From: Sporolactobacillus nakayamae
GTDB taxonomy: Bacteria > Bacillota > Bacilli > Bacillales > Sporolactobacillaceae
Assembly: GCF_900113325.1 (NCBI RefSeq)
Contig: NZ_FOOY01000006.1
Coordinates: 113,399-177,398, forward strand
Reading direction: 5' to 3'
DNA: 64,000 nucleotides
The translations under genes were made by a program, and so were the position numbers. Of this stretch, positions 55,987 to 64,000 are shown one piece after another (the stretch's first letter is position 1; every line of letters begins with the position of its first letter). A model generated the notes under the pieces. It made no database searches, was not told where the DNA came from, and saw only the letters and a list, made by a program, of their open reading frames with translations.

Positions 55987-56309
55987 ATAACGTGATAGCC
56001 CATTAATACAATGACAATTAGGAGCACAGCGATCAGGATTAGAAAAATTCCGGAACGCTGCTTTTTTTTGCGCTTACCCATCGCCACTTCCATGAGTCCG
56101 ATTAAGGCGAAGGAAAGCACGCCCTTAATTGTCGGGACCAGCGGGAAATGGATGATAAACAGCATGACCACTCCGGTTATAATCATAAACAGGTAAGCCG
56201 TCCGCAGAATCATACTCCACACTTTTTGCTCCGTCAAAAGATAGCTCAGGATAAAAAAGATCACGACAAGACCCCAAACGAGGCCATGGATTTGCAACAA
56301 GGTATGCAT
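55983..56309 (-). CDS. yisL: DUF1516 membrane protein YisL
   Basis: 108 residues from ATG 56309 with AGAGGAA upstream. Four membrane helices; LLQIHGLVWGLVVIFFILSYLL, GVVMLFIIHFPL, and GVLSFALIGLMEVAMGKRKKK are in the order of the YisL family. Function unknown. Its stop codon lies within the arm of the shared terminator. Confidence 0.85.
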   Translation of the reverse strand: MHTLLQIHGLVWGLVVIFFILSYLLTEQKVWSMILRTAYLFMIITGVVMLFIIHFPLVPTIKGVLSFALIGLMEVAMGKRKKKQRSGIFLILIAVLLIVIVLMGYHVI

Positions 56310-56529
56310 GTCATTTCCTCTTTTCAGTTTATAAATCAATCACTAGACTTGTCTCTATTTTATCATGATGACACATTTTTCCCAGTTTTTACATGATCGC
56401 AACAAAAAACACGAGTATTTTTTATCATCCCTTTGGTTACTACTGACCGTTTAGAGATTATCATTATAGTTCACTTATGTTATAAATAGATTGTTGAATA
56501 TATGAAAATTTGCTGTGGAGTTGATTAAA

Positions 56530-57399
56530 ATGTCTCTAACCATTGGTGCGGCATTACACAGTTTTAGAGTTGATAAAAACATGAGCCTAAAACAAGTAGC
56601 AGCCGGTATTATTTCGAGTTCTTTTCTATCCAAATTAGAAAATGGGAAAACTGAGATTTCTTTTAGTCATCTTCTGCGAATCATCGATCGTTTGAACATT
56701 ACATTTGAAGAACTTTTAGCAAGAATGAATGATCAAATGGGCATTTTTGGCATGAAAAGTGGACTTAACGAAATCTCAACTGCCCTCTACGCAAATAATG
56801 ACAAACTATTAGAAGATTTAGAGACTCGATATCATCGAAAATGGATAGAATCCAAAGAGACATCTTTTCAATTTTTAGAAATAATATCCAGAGGATACTT
56901 AAGACACTTGAAAGACACTTTGTTAACAAAAAAAGATGCAGAAACCATTCGAATTTATTTATACTCCATCCAATCTTGGGGAGAATTTGAGCTTTTAGTA
57001 TTCGGCAACTGTGTTATTGTATTGCCCACAAAAACTCTGGTAAATCTAACAAACCTGCTATCATTAAGAACAGATAAATTCCAAACAGTAAATCGCAGTC
57101 TTGTGATTGGAACTTTACTAAATGCTGCCAACATTTTAATTGAAAGAGGGGAACAGATACTTCCAAACAAAATTTTCATGCGTATTAATTCCTTACATAT
57201 CAGCGAGAACGATTTTTTGCTGCGCCAACAATTTCTCATGCTGCAAGGTCTTTATGAAATTACGCTTGGTCATGTTTCCTCCGGTAAAAAAACTGCTGAG
57301 AAAGCAATAGAAATTGCGCGAGTGCTTGGTGCAAAAGAATTTGCAGTTAATGATTCAGCTACTTTAAAGGAATACCTTCTTAAGTATTCAAAAAAATGA
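56530..57399 (+). CDS. Rgg/MutR family transcriptional regulator
   Basis: 289 residues from ATG 56530 (GGAG nine bases upstream). An N-terminal XRE helix-turn-helix (about 5-60: LHSFRVDKNMSLKQVAAG, SSSFLSKLENGKTEISF) is followed by an all-helical TPR-like C-terminal domain, the Rgg/MutR layout. Rgg proteins bind short exported peptides. The gene is visibly AT-richer than its neighbours, as are the two following frames, suggesting transfer as a cassette. A micropeptide and an MFS gene lie directly downstream in the same direction. Confidence 0.85.
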   Translation: MSLTIGAALHSFRVDKNMSLKQVAAGIISSSFLSKLENGKTEISFSHLLRIIDRLNITFEELLARMNDQMGIFGMKSGLNEISTALYANNDKLLEDLETRYHRKWIESKETSFQFLEIISRGYLRHLKDTLLTKKDAETIRIYLYSIQSWGEFELLVFGNCVIVLPTKTLVNLTNLLSLRTDKFQTVNRSLVIGTLLNAANILIERGEQILPNKIFMRINSLHISENDFLLRQQFLMLQGLYEITLGHVSSGKKTAEKAIEIARVLGAKEFAVNDSATLKEYLLKYSKK

Positions 57400-57493
57400 A
57401 TATATGAAACAGATAAAATAATTTTCTTTTTTAACTGCTACTATTGCAATGTCAAAAGGATTTGATAATGAATTAAAGAAGAGGTGATACATA

Positions 57494-57535
57494 ATGGAAA
57501 TCACAACTACTCGTGTTAATTCTGAGGATAGCTAG
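57494..57535 (+). CDS. Micropeptide between rgg and MFS, MEITTTRVNSEDS, followed by in-frame stop
   Basis: ATG 57494 has a near-perfect SD (GAGGTGATA) seven bases upstream. The frame gives MEITTTRVNSEDS, then TAG, then IICGGKDA and TAA (57562). If the TAG were TGG the peptide would be a 22-residue product with the hydrophobic tail WIICGG, recalling Rgg-associated pheromones that end in hydrophobic residues and GG. Whether it is a signal precursor, leader peptide or broken gene is open. Confidence 0.5.
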   Translation: MEITTTRVNSEDS

Positions 57536-57588
57536 ATTATCTGTGGTGGTAAAGATGCCTAAGTAGCAATTAAAGAAAGGATATAATT

Positions 57589-58869
57589 ATGCACCTATTT
57601 ATAAAAGATAGCGCCTACAGAACGCTTATCCACGCAAATATTTGGAATCAACTTGGGGATAATTTATTTAATATTGTTTTCGTGATATTCGCAGCAAGTT
57701 TAAATTATCATGTACTGGCGGTTTCTCTTGTGTCATTTATTACTGTAATCCCGGCAATTTCACAAGTATTGACAGGTTATTTAGCCGACAACACCCATCA
57801 TAAAATTAAGTCGTTACAAATAGGTAAGTTATTTCAAACACTACTTTTTATAGGTATTACGCTTTTAATTGCAAAGGATAATACCTTTATTATATTTTTA
57901 CTCATTCTTCTTTTTAAAGTTATATCTGACATAATAGGTAGCTATGCAGAGGGGCTTGAAATACCCTTGCTTAAAATCAATGTCGAGGATAAAGACCTAA
58001 ACGAGGCATTTTCTTTTTCAACAGCTGTCTCGCATATGATTAACATAGTCGGGCAGGCAGCAGGTGCTAGTTTAATAATACTTTTAAGCTATGATTATAA
58101 AGCATTCGGTTTAATTAACACAGTTACCTTTATAATTGCAGCACTCATTATATTTATTGGCAACAAAAGAATTAACGAAGATCCCTTTACAAAATCATCT
58201 ACTGCTAAAAAAAACAGTCGTTCATTTTTCAAGAGTTTTTTGGGTTCGTTTAAGGAAGTCTATGTTGGCTTAAAGCAAAAACCTGGAATCATTTCAACAT
58301 TTATCATATTCGCTGCCATAAATGTTCTAGGTAGCGCATCTGATGGATTGATTAATCTAGGCCTATTGCATAATGAACATTTTTGGCTGATTAACTATGG
58401 TTATACTGTAGGGGCTGCAAACATTGTTTTCTCTATTGGTTTAATACTGGGTTCATTAATTATTCACGACTTTCTGAACAAATTAAGTTTCCCAAAATTG
58501 GTAGGTATCCTTGCCTTCTTAATCGCCATAATGGCAGTTAATTTTGTTATGCTTAAAAGCATCTGGATTCTATTAAGTTGTAATTTTTTGGTTGCTTATT
58601 TGCTTGGTAAAATTGGACCAAGATTCACAAGTAATATCGTTTCCGCAACAGAGGAAACTCATTTGGCAGCCACAATGGGAATCATAAACACAGTGTTGGT
58701 TTTTGGTGCTCCTATTGGCCAGATCATTTTTTTAGGACTAGCAAATATTGCTAGTATAAATATAGCATGGATTATTTATGGTATTTCTTCAATTGGAATA
58801 TGCTCTACTTCATTGTTATTACGAGTTCCAAAGAAGAATTCAAAAATCAACCAAACCAGTGAATTATAA
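57589..58869 (+). CDS. MFS transporter of the Rgg cassette
   Basis: 426 residues, twelve membrane helices, with AAAGGA before ATG 57589. NIWNQLGDNLFNIVFVIFAASL opens the fold and GYLADNTHHKIKSLQIGK is the loop 2-3 region. It belongs broadly to MFS_3/Mef-like exporters. Located 27 bases beyond the end of the micropeptide reading frame and strongly AT-rich. Export of the peptide, or of a drug controlled by the Rgg protein, is possible but not shown. Confidence 0.8.
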   Translation: MHLFIKDSAYRTLIHANIWNQLGDNLFNIVFVIFAASLNYHVLAVSLVSFITVIPAISQVLTGYLADNTHHKIKSLQIGKLFQTLLFIGITLLIAKDNTFIIFLLILLFKVISDIIGSYAEGLEIPLLKINVEDKDLNEAFSFSTAVSHMINIVGQAAGASLIILLSYDYKAFGLINTVTFIIAALIIFIGNKRINEDPFTKSSTAKKNSRSFFKSFLGSFKEVYVGLKQKPGIISTFIIFAAINVLGSASDGLINLGLLHNEHFWLINYGYTVGAANIVFSIGLILGSLIIHDFLNKLSFPKLVGILAFLIAIMAVNFVMLKSIWILLSCNFLVAYLLGKIGPRFTSNIVSATEETHLAATMGIINTVLVFGAPIGQIIFLGLANIASINIAWIIYGISSIGICSTSLLLRVPKKNSKINQTSEL

Positions 58870-58924
58870 GCTTACGTTTCAATTTCGCAACTATAAAATG
58901 ACAAAGAACACTCTCCTAGATAAA

Positions 58925-58962
58925 CAAAAAAACACGAGCGGTGTGCACTCGTGTTTTTCGTC
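58925..58962. terminator. Bidirectional terminator between MFS and lysP
   Basis: AAAAACACGAG / CTCGTGTTTTT stem between converging genes. Confidence 0.85.
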
Positions 58963-58972
58963 ATTCGTCCTC

Positions 58973-60418
58973 TTAATCCTTGTGACGTGACAGATCACAT
59001 TGGTCAAGCGGAATCAATTTTGACTTCATCTTCCATTTGGCGATCAGCCAGACAGCAAGGAAAATCGGAATGCCGATATAGGCTGCAATGATGCCGCCCC
59101 AATCAATATGACCACCGGAAAAGGCACCGAAACTCTGCCCGATCACAACCACCATACATACCGCAAATGCAAACAACGGACCAAACGGGAACCACTTCGC
59201 CCGATAAGGCAAGTCGCTGAGCTTCCCGCCTTGGGCTACATAGGCGCGGCGGAACCGATAGTGACTGATTGCGATGCCGAGCCAAGCGATAAAGCCGCAC
59301 ATTCCCGAAGCACTCAGCAGCCAGTTGTAAACAATGCCGTCGCCGAATCCTGAGGCAAAGAATGCGAGCAGCCCGAATGCCGCAGTAACAACAAGCGACC
59401 AAATTGGAATCCCGTTCCGTGTGACATAACCGAGGAACCTTGGTGCCTTTCCTTCCTTAGCCAAAGCGTAGAGCATACGCGTTGAGGCGTAGAGTCCGGA
59501 ATTTCCTGCAGACAGCACCGCCGTTAAAATAACGGCATTCATCACCGATGCGGCAATGGCAAGCCCTGCTCTTTGAAACACAAGTGTAAAGGGACTGACC
59601 ATCACCGAGTCCGATGCGGACAGATTATGACTCGTGTAGGGAATGATCATGGCAATAACAAAGATGGCTAAAATATAAAACAGTAAGATGCGCCAGAAAA
59701 TTGTGTTCATTGCTTTCGGAACACTTTTTTCCGGGTGTTCGCTTTCCCCAGCACTTACACCAAGCAGCTCCGTTCCCTGAAAGGAGTAGCCGGCCGCGAG
59801 GAACACACCAAATGCTGCCAGAAAACCGCCGTGGAAAGGTGCATCACCAACTGTGAAATTTTGAAATCCAGGAACGCCTCCTCCAAGCACGCGAAAAATC
59901 ATTAACAATCCGAGAATTATAAAAATGATGACGGTAGCTACTTTTATGAATGCGAACCAGTACTCCGACTCACCATATCCTTTTACGGTCAGTGCATTCA
60001 GCAGGAAGATGATGAGCAGGAAGATACCGCTCCAAAGAATAGATGGGCTGTTCGGAAACCAAAATTTCATGATCAGCGTAGCCGCCGACAGCTCACTTGC
60101 GATCGTAATCGCCCAGTTGTACCAATAGTTCCAACCAAGCGCGAAACCAAACGACGGATCGACAAAACGCGTTGCGTAGGTGCTGAATGAGCCGCTGGTG
60201 GGCATATACGTCGCAAGCTCCCCAAGGCTGGTCATGAGAAAATAGACCATGATCCCTGTTAATCCATACGCGAGCAGTGCGCCGCCCGGACCGGCCGTAT
60301 AGATTGCGTTTCCGCTGGCGAGGAATAGTCCTGTTCCGATCGCGCCGCCAAGCGCGATCATCGTCAAATGGCGTGACTTCAATCCCCGTCTTAATTGATT
60401 ATTTCTCTTCTGTTGCAT
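58973..60418 (-). CDS. lysP: Lysine-specific amino acid permease LysP
   Basis: 481 residues, twelve membrane helices of the APC superfamily. RRGLKSRHLTMIALGGAIGTGLF, then FALGWNYWYNWAITIA, SFQGTELLGVSAGESE and GFIAWLGIAISHYRFRRAYV correspond closely to E. coli and lactococcal LysP. It takes up lysine with protons. The long leader holds a lysine riboswitch and terminator, which agrees with the substrate. Confidence 0.92.
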   Translation of the reverse strand: MQQKRNNQLRRGLKSRHLTMIALGGAIGTGLFLASGNAIYTAGPGGALLAYGLTGIMVYFLMTSLGELATYMPTSGSFSTYATRFVDPSFGFALGWNYWYNWAITIASELSAATLIMKFWFPNSPSILWSGIFLLIIFLLNALTVKGYGESEYWFAFIKVATVIIFIILGLLMIFRVLGGGVPGFQNFTVGDAPFHGGFLAAFGVFLAAGYSFQGTELLGVSAGESEHPEKSVPKAMNTIFWRILLFYILAIFVIAMIIPYTSHNLSASDSVMVSPFTLVFQRAGLAIAASVMNAVILTAVLSAGNSGLYASTRMLYALAKEGKAPRFLGYVTRNGIPIWSLVVTAAFGLLAFFASGFGDGIVYNWLLSASGMCGFIAWLGIAISHYRFRRAYVAQGGKLSDLPYRAKWFPFGPLFAFAVCMVVVIGQSFGAFSGGHIDWGGIIAAYIGIPIFLAVWLIAKWKMKSKLIPLDQCDLSRHKD

Positions 60419-60475
60419 TTTTCTCTCTCCCTCTCTGTATTTCGGGGAGATATGTGAAGAATAGATTTATTGTTA

Positions 60476-60520
60476 CTAAAAACGCCCGTCAAGGCAAACT
60501 AATGCCTTCGGCGGACGAGA
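60476..60520 (-). terminator. Intrinsic terminator of the lysine riboswitch
   Basis: CGTCCGCCGAAGGCA pairs with TGCCTTGACGGGCG with one mismatch, followed by TTTTTAG on the minus strand, directly upstream of lysP. Confidence 0.85.
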
Positions 60521-60524
60521 AACT

Positions 60525-60800
60525 TTTATAGTAAAAATGAATAAGATCTGCATCATTACAGGCTTATTGATCCATTTACTCCTCGCACATCTTCCGCCGA
60601 TAGCACACCACATGCCTAAAACGCATGTGACAGTCCCGTCCCTTTCGGAAACGGACCCAGCGCACTCGGGCAAGAGAATCCGAATGCACTTCGGCAACAG
60701 TTCCTTACACGTATCGTCCGGCGTCTCTTCGCCTCGGATGCGCTTATCTTAACTGCCGCGCCTCTACCCCCTCGTGATCTTGTGAGGAGATGTCGTTTTT
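60525..60800 (-). ncRNA. Lysine riboswitch (L box)
   Basis: Minus-strand leader of lysP with the L-box landmarks in order: GAGGGGGTAGAGGCGC (60773-60758), GCCGAAGTGC (60695-60686), a GGGACGGGACTGTCACATGC segment, and CTATCGGCGGAAG near 60600-60590. A terminator follows. Binding of lysine should cause termination before lysP. Confidence 0.9.
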
Positions 60801-60814
60801 CAACAACAGATTCT

Positions 60815-60843
60815 ATTCTACCTTTATTGAAAATGATTATCAA
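60815..60843 (-). promoter_or_regulatory. lysP promoter with overlapping Fur-like box
   Basis: TTGATA (60843-60838), 17-base spacer, TAGAAT (60820-60815). TGAAAATGATTATCA at 60828-60842 is the same 15-base Fur-like sequence as at efeUOB and covers the -35. Confidence 0.65.
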
Positions 60844-60865
60844 CCGGAAATGATCTCCTGTTCCT

Positions 60866-62092
60866 TTAAAAATTACTTTTAAAAAATTTCACAACTTGGT
60901 TGATCTGAAGTTCCTCTCTAAAAGGCACATATAGAAGCGTCACCGCACCAGCAATGACTATGCCAAAAAGTAAGAAGATCCATTGAAGGGGCAGATATCC
61001 GGTTAAGAATGAGCCGAATAATGTACCTAGAGGAACTGTACAAGAACTGAGCATTGAACCGAAGCTGTTCACTCGTCCTCGTTTATCGTCGTCCGTAATT
61101 AATTGAAAGGTCGTTCCAATGCCGATGCTGGCAAAACTGATTCCGAGCCCCAATAGTCCGAAAAAAAGAATAAACGGAATCAATCCTGGAAAAATCCCTG
61201 ACAAAATAAGCGCTACGCCCTCAAAGATAAGCCCTGCAACGGCGAGCCTAATCTGACTACGAATGTGTCCGAAAAAAATTGCTATGCTGCCTAATAAAGC
61301 CCCGACAGAAATCGATGCCTCAATCCAGCCCACCCCTGTTGATCCAAAGTTAAGCTGTTTACTTGTAAAAATAATAAGGACATCAAGCGGTGCGAGAAAG
61401 AAATTAATGATCACTCCACCAACCAACGTGAGAAACAGAAGTCGTTTCATTCGAATCGTATAGAAAAGCCCCTCCTTGAATTTGAAAACGAACGTTTCAC
61501 GCTGCTTCGCTTGAGTCACTCTAGGAATTTTTAAGAACAGAGAAAAAATAAATGAAACAAGAAAGGAAAGACCATTTAGAGCAAACACTGAACCAATGGA
61601 AAGAAACGTAATGAGAAAGCCACCGACCACCGGACCGAGTATCGCCGATATACGCCGAATAAACTCAAAAATTGCATTTCCTTTTGATAAACCAGCCTTA
61701 TCCAAAATGAGTGGAACTGTGGCGGATAGAGCAGGATTAAAGAAGGCATCCATGACTGAAATGATGACAAGACACAGATTAATGATCGCAAGTGAAAAAT
61801 AACCTTCGAAGAGAAACAAAGCAACGATCGCCATGATGCATGCACGCACCGCATCTGCAATCATCACCATCTGTTTTTTTATATTTCGGTCTGCGAGCAC
61901 ACCGGCTAAAGGCATGATAAGAATAGCCGGAAGCGTCATGCAGATGACGCTCATACCAAGGGACATTGCGGAACCTGTTTGCTTCATAATCGTCCACATC
62001 AGACCAACGTAATAAATTTGATCGCCAAATATAGAAATACCCTGCCCCGTTAGTAGAATTAAAAATTGGCGGTTACGTCCCAAAACATTCAT
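60866..62092 (-). CDS. MFS transporter next to an ArsR regulator
   Basis: 408 residues from ATG 62092 (AGAGGCGA upstream). Twelve membrane helices; FLILLTGQGISIFGDQIYYVG at the start and LAGVLADRNIKKQMVMIAD in loop 2-3 are typical of MFS_3 efflux proteins. It follows the ArsR-type gene by about 90 bases on the same strand, so it is probably regulated by it. Confidence 0.85.
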   Translation of the reverse strand: MNVLGRNRQFLILLTGQGISIFGDQIYYVGLMWTIMKQTGSAMSLGMSVICMTLPAILIMPLAGVLADRNIKKQMVMIADAVRACIMAIVALFLFEGYFSLAIINLCLVIISVMDAFFNPALSATVPLILDKAGLSKGNAIFEFIRRISAILGPVVGGFLITFLSIGSVFALNGLSFLVSFIFSLFLKIPRVTQAKQRETFVFKFKEGLFYTIRMKRLLFLTLVGGVIINFFLAPLDVLIIFTSKQLNFGSTGVGWIEASISVGALLGSIAIFFGHIRSQIRLAVAGLIFEGVALILSGIFPGLIPFILFFGLLGLGISFASIGIGTTFQLITDDDKRGRVNSFGSMLSSCTVPLGTLFGSFLTGYLPLQWIFLLFGIVIAGAVTLLYVPFREELQINQVVKFFKSNF

Positions 62093-62179
62093 AATCTTCG
62101 CCTCTTTATTTGATAGTAATAAAATAACTAATTTCATTTAAATCGAATATGTAATTAAAAAAAAGCAAAAGAACGCTGC

Positions 62180-63226
62180 CTAATCTTTAATCAGTGATTG
62201 AAGCATTTGATCCATCAGCTTTTTTATCTGGTCATTTTGTACTTCGTAATAGACTCGATTTTCATTCCGCACCGGCCGAACTAAATCATAAGCTGCCAAT
62301 AGGGATAGATGGTGTGAAATAGTTGAATTAGACAACTTTAAGCGTTTGCCCAATTCATAACCGTACAAAGGACTTCGATTAAGTAGGCGGATAATGCTCA
62401 GACGTTTTTCGTCAGCAAGCACTTTAAATGCTTGATCCACCTTATCTTTATCTGCCGAATATGCCGGCTCTTCGAAAGGAAGCTGCCTAGTGCCAAAAAG
62501 AAACAGGCAAAAGCTGTCTGTGCTGGTGGTAAAGGACCATTGATCATAGAATACAGACGGCGCCAAAACGACTTCATCCATTTGATCAACAGGCATACGA
62601 TATTTTTTTGACACCCGCATCAGAAAAGAATTCGTCCCAAGCGATTCAGCAAAATCTTTAACTTGGTTGAGGACGAACTGCTGCTGTTCTAAAAAATCTT
62701 CGAACTCATCGCTCATTAAACCATAGAACGTCCGCAGAAGCTGAATCACTCGCTGTTTCGTTTCTTCTTTGTGCACGTATAAATAAAGTAGTTTCCACTT
62801 TTCCTGCTCCGGCAGATTACTTTGATCAATGGCTGTCGTTGCCGTGCTTAACTGTTCAGGATCAACGCTGTCCCCCGATCCATAACCGGTATGGAGAAAA
62901 TAAGCAAACCATTCATGAGCATCAAGCTTTGCCAGTGCTTTTAAAAAGAGGTCCACATCGTGATAAGCCTTTGCTTCCCAGGCATAGCGAATGAGGGTCA
63001 GGCCAAGATAACTCTCGTAACTAAAAAACACTTCTAATTCATCTTTTACGTTAGATGGTAGAAGCAATCGCCTCTGATCGACCCATTGCTTTAATTGAAT
63101 CGCTTTGCCTTTGATCATTACAACATCATCCGACTGAATCTGATCCGGTGTTGCCACGCGAAACATCGCTGCAAGTAATTCAAATACCGGAGAGATAACA
63201 AAATGAACTTCAGGTTTCCTTACCAT
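62180..63226 (-). CDS. ArsR-type transcriptional regulator with a large N-terminal domain
   Basis: 348 residues. The C-terminal 85 residues are an ArsR winged helix: VLADEKRLSIIRLLNRSPLYGYELGKRLKLSNSTISHHLSLLAAYDLV. The first 260 residues form an alpha-helical domain of unknown ligand, as in the DUF5937-like long ArsR proteins. No metal-binding Cys motif is seen. Genes of this kind often control an adjacent MFS exporter, as here. Confidence 0.8.
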   Translation of the reverse strand: MVRKPEVHFVISPVFELLAAMFRVATPDQIQSDDVVMIKGKAIQLKQWVDQRRLLLPSNVKDELEVFFSYESYLGLTLIRYAWEAKAYHDVDLFLKALAKLDAHEWFAYFLHTGYGSGDSVDPEQLSTATTAIDQSNLPEQEKWKLLYLYVHKEETKQRVIQLLRTFYGLMSDEFEDFLEQQQFVLNQVKDFAESLGTNSFLMRVSKKYRMPVDQMDEVVLAPSVFYDQWSFTTSTDSFCLFLFGTRQLPFEEPAYSADKDKVDQAFKVLADEKRLSIIRLLNRSPLYGYELGKRLKLSNSTISHHLSLLAAYDLVRPVRNENRVYYEVQNDQIKKLMDQMLQSLIKD

Positions 63227-63433
63227 TTCATCGCCTCAATCACAATAAATTGAACTTATTTTCGATAATAATAAAATATGATATTTCATGATAATCGAAT
63301 TATAACATAAATTTATACTGCCCTTTCAAAGAATTTAATTTTAAGGGTTAAATTTGTGTATTCATAACTTACGATCCGCAATGAGCGGACATGGTTTAAA
63401 ATCACAGCAAACATTTAAAAGTGGCCTCTTCAA

Positions 63434-63667
63434 TTATCGCCCTTGATAAACTTCAAATCGGTAGTGCTGTCCGGTTGGATTCGCTTTTCCCGCATCGACC
63501 GCTGATAAAAACATTTCTTTAGGCCTGACCCATAGTTTCCGCTCGCCATACATGGCTCGGTAAACAACCATTTCTCTTTCCGTTTCCGAGTCGATTGCGA
63601 CAGCCTCGACATAATAGAGTTTCCCTTTAAAATGACGGTAAAGTGTATGTACCTGAATAGCTCTCAT
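63434..63667 (-). CDS. DUF1653 family protein
   Basis: 77 residues from ATG 63667, with AGGAG twelve bases upstream. LYRHFKGKLYYVEAVAIDSETEREMVVYRAMYGERKLWVRPKEMFLS matches DUF1653, a small single-domain protein of unknown function. A longer open frame continues upstream into IS sequence and is not coding. The IS right end is directly in front of its ribosome binding site, so its original promoter was displaced. Confidence 0.85.
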   Translation of the reverse strand: MRAIQVHTLYRHFKGKLYYVEAVAIDSETEREMVVYRAMYGERKLWVRPKEMFLSAVDAGKANPTGQHYRFEVYQGR

Positions 63668-63684
63668 ATGGTGAATGCACTCCT

Positions 63685-63838
63685 GTGAACCTCCCACGAC
63701 TAAAGTCGCGGGCTTCTGATTTTTCTCAATCAAAAGTTCCTGCGAACAATAAGCTTGCCCAACACGACTTACCATTGGGTAGCGGCTTATTTCTTTGAGC
63801 AGGCGAACCCCGTCGTCCCGACGGTTCTTAGCTTTTAT
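63685..63838 (-). mobile_element. Right end of IS200/IS605-type element with probable omega-RNA region
   Basis: Downstream of tnpB on the minus strand lie CCGTCGGGACGACGG (hairpin) and, near the end, CCCGCGAC / GTCGTGGG (63693-63712) followed by AGGTTCAC. This subterminal hairpin and GGAGGTTCAC end are usual for IS605-type right ends. The tnpB 3' region and right end normally give the omega-RNA; its guide would be the flanking DNA at about 63684-63665. Confidence 0.75.
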
Positions 63839-64000
63839 TCAGCCCTCAATTGAGGTCTTTTTTAGCCCTTTATGCAAGATGTTGAGCGCTGCATTGACAT
63901 CCCGGTCGTGGTGAGTCCCACACTGCGGGCAGTCCCATTCCCGGATGTGGAGCGCTTTCGTTCCATCCTTGTGCCCGCAAGTGGAACACATCTGGCTAGA
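63839..64000 (-). CDS. tnpB: TnpB/OrfB RNA-guided nuclease, C-terminal part (runs off window)
   Basis: The frame reads in from the window edge and ends at TGA 63841-63839. It includes the zinc-finger halves CSTCGHKD and [15 protein letters not shown], whose D in RDVNAA is the last RuvC acidic residue, and ends GLKKTSIEG. This is the TnpB C-terminus, 53 residues. Rest of the element, including any tnpA, lies outside. Confidence 0.9.
   Translation of the reverse strand, partial: SSQMCSTCGHKDGTKALHIREWDCPQCGTHHDRDVNAALNILHKGLKKTSIEG

Noticed and set aside
63668..63775. N-terminal extension of the DUF1653 frame
   Set aside because: It is read-through of the IS605 right end; DUF1653 begins near LYRHFKG.

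Overview
The window comes from a spore-forming member of the Bacillales with moderate GC content. The order rho, murAB, spo0F, pyrG, rpoE, argS, ywiB, pbpG, ywhD, ywgA, ywfO, followed later by lipL, pta, hemQ, cwlJ-gerQ and ywdK, is the Bacillus subtilis rho-to-ywd chromosome arm with gaps and insertions. spo0F, cwlJ, gerQ and a YaaH-type LysM/GH18 protein show sporulation and germination. A Rgg-type regulator and heavy use of attenuation hint at a Sporolactobacillus-like lineage; that placement is inference.

Layout. 1-18.9 kb: conserved housekeeping block (rho, murAB, spo0F, pyrG with a GGGC-type attenuator, rpoE, cardiolipin synthase, argS, ywiB, class A PBP, two YdcZ-type small membrane proteins, ywhD, a glutamate-cysteine ligase domain protein, two small proteins, ywgA, ywfO, a PHP phosphatase and a YczE-type membrane protein). 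18.9-23.5 kb: ilvD and two bile acid:sodium symporter (BASS) family transporters, organised as two transcription units. Each starts with a consensus promoter, a 13-14 residue leader peptide rich in Leu/Val/Ile codons and mutually exclusive hairpins ending in a terminator: ribosome-mediated attenuation by branched-chain amino acids.

23.5-33 kb: a beta-glucoside-type PTS permease with cre/promoter, a GNAT acetyltransferase, a queT-queF-queC queuosine precursor operon behind a preQ1-I-like riboswitch, Nudix and HD hydrolases, lipL and an L,D-transpeptidase. 34-38 kb: a yhcEFGHI-like GntR/ABC operon with its own operator. 38.6-43 kb: a Fur-controlled efeUOB iron uptake operon. 43-46.6 kb: an EamA exporter behind a Tyr-rich leader peptide, an aminoglycoside 6-adenylyltransferase-like gene and an MFS transporter. 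47.4-56.3 kb: pta, hemQ, cwlJ-gerQ, HIT, ywdK, a hydroxyacid dehydrogenase, yaaH, an aminotransferase and yisL. 56.5-58.9 kb: an AT-rich Rgg / micropeptide / MFS cassette that looks acquired. 58.9-64 kb: lysP with a lysine riboswitch and a Fur-like box, an ArsR/MFS pair, a DUF1653 gene and the 3' end of an IS200/IS605-type tnpB with its right-end hairpin.

The long intergenic stretches (25.5-26.5, 32.7-33.7, 44.0-44.4, 46.6-47.4, 51.6-52.2 kb) are filled with several families of interspersed repeats, including two arrays of unrelated motifs phased at about 21 bp. The strongest regulatory theme is cis-acting RNA control: two branched-chain attenuators, one possible tyrosine-codon translational attenuator, the pyrG attenuator, a lysine riboswitch and a preQ1 riboswitch.
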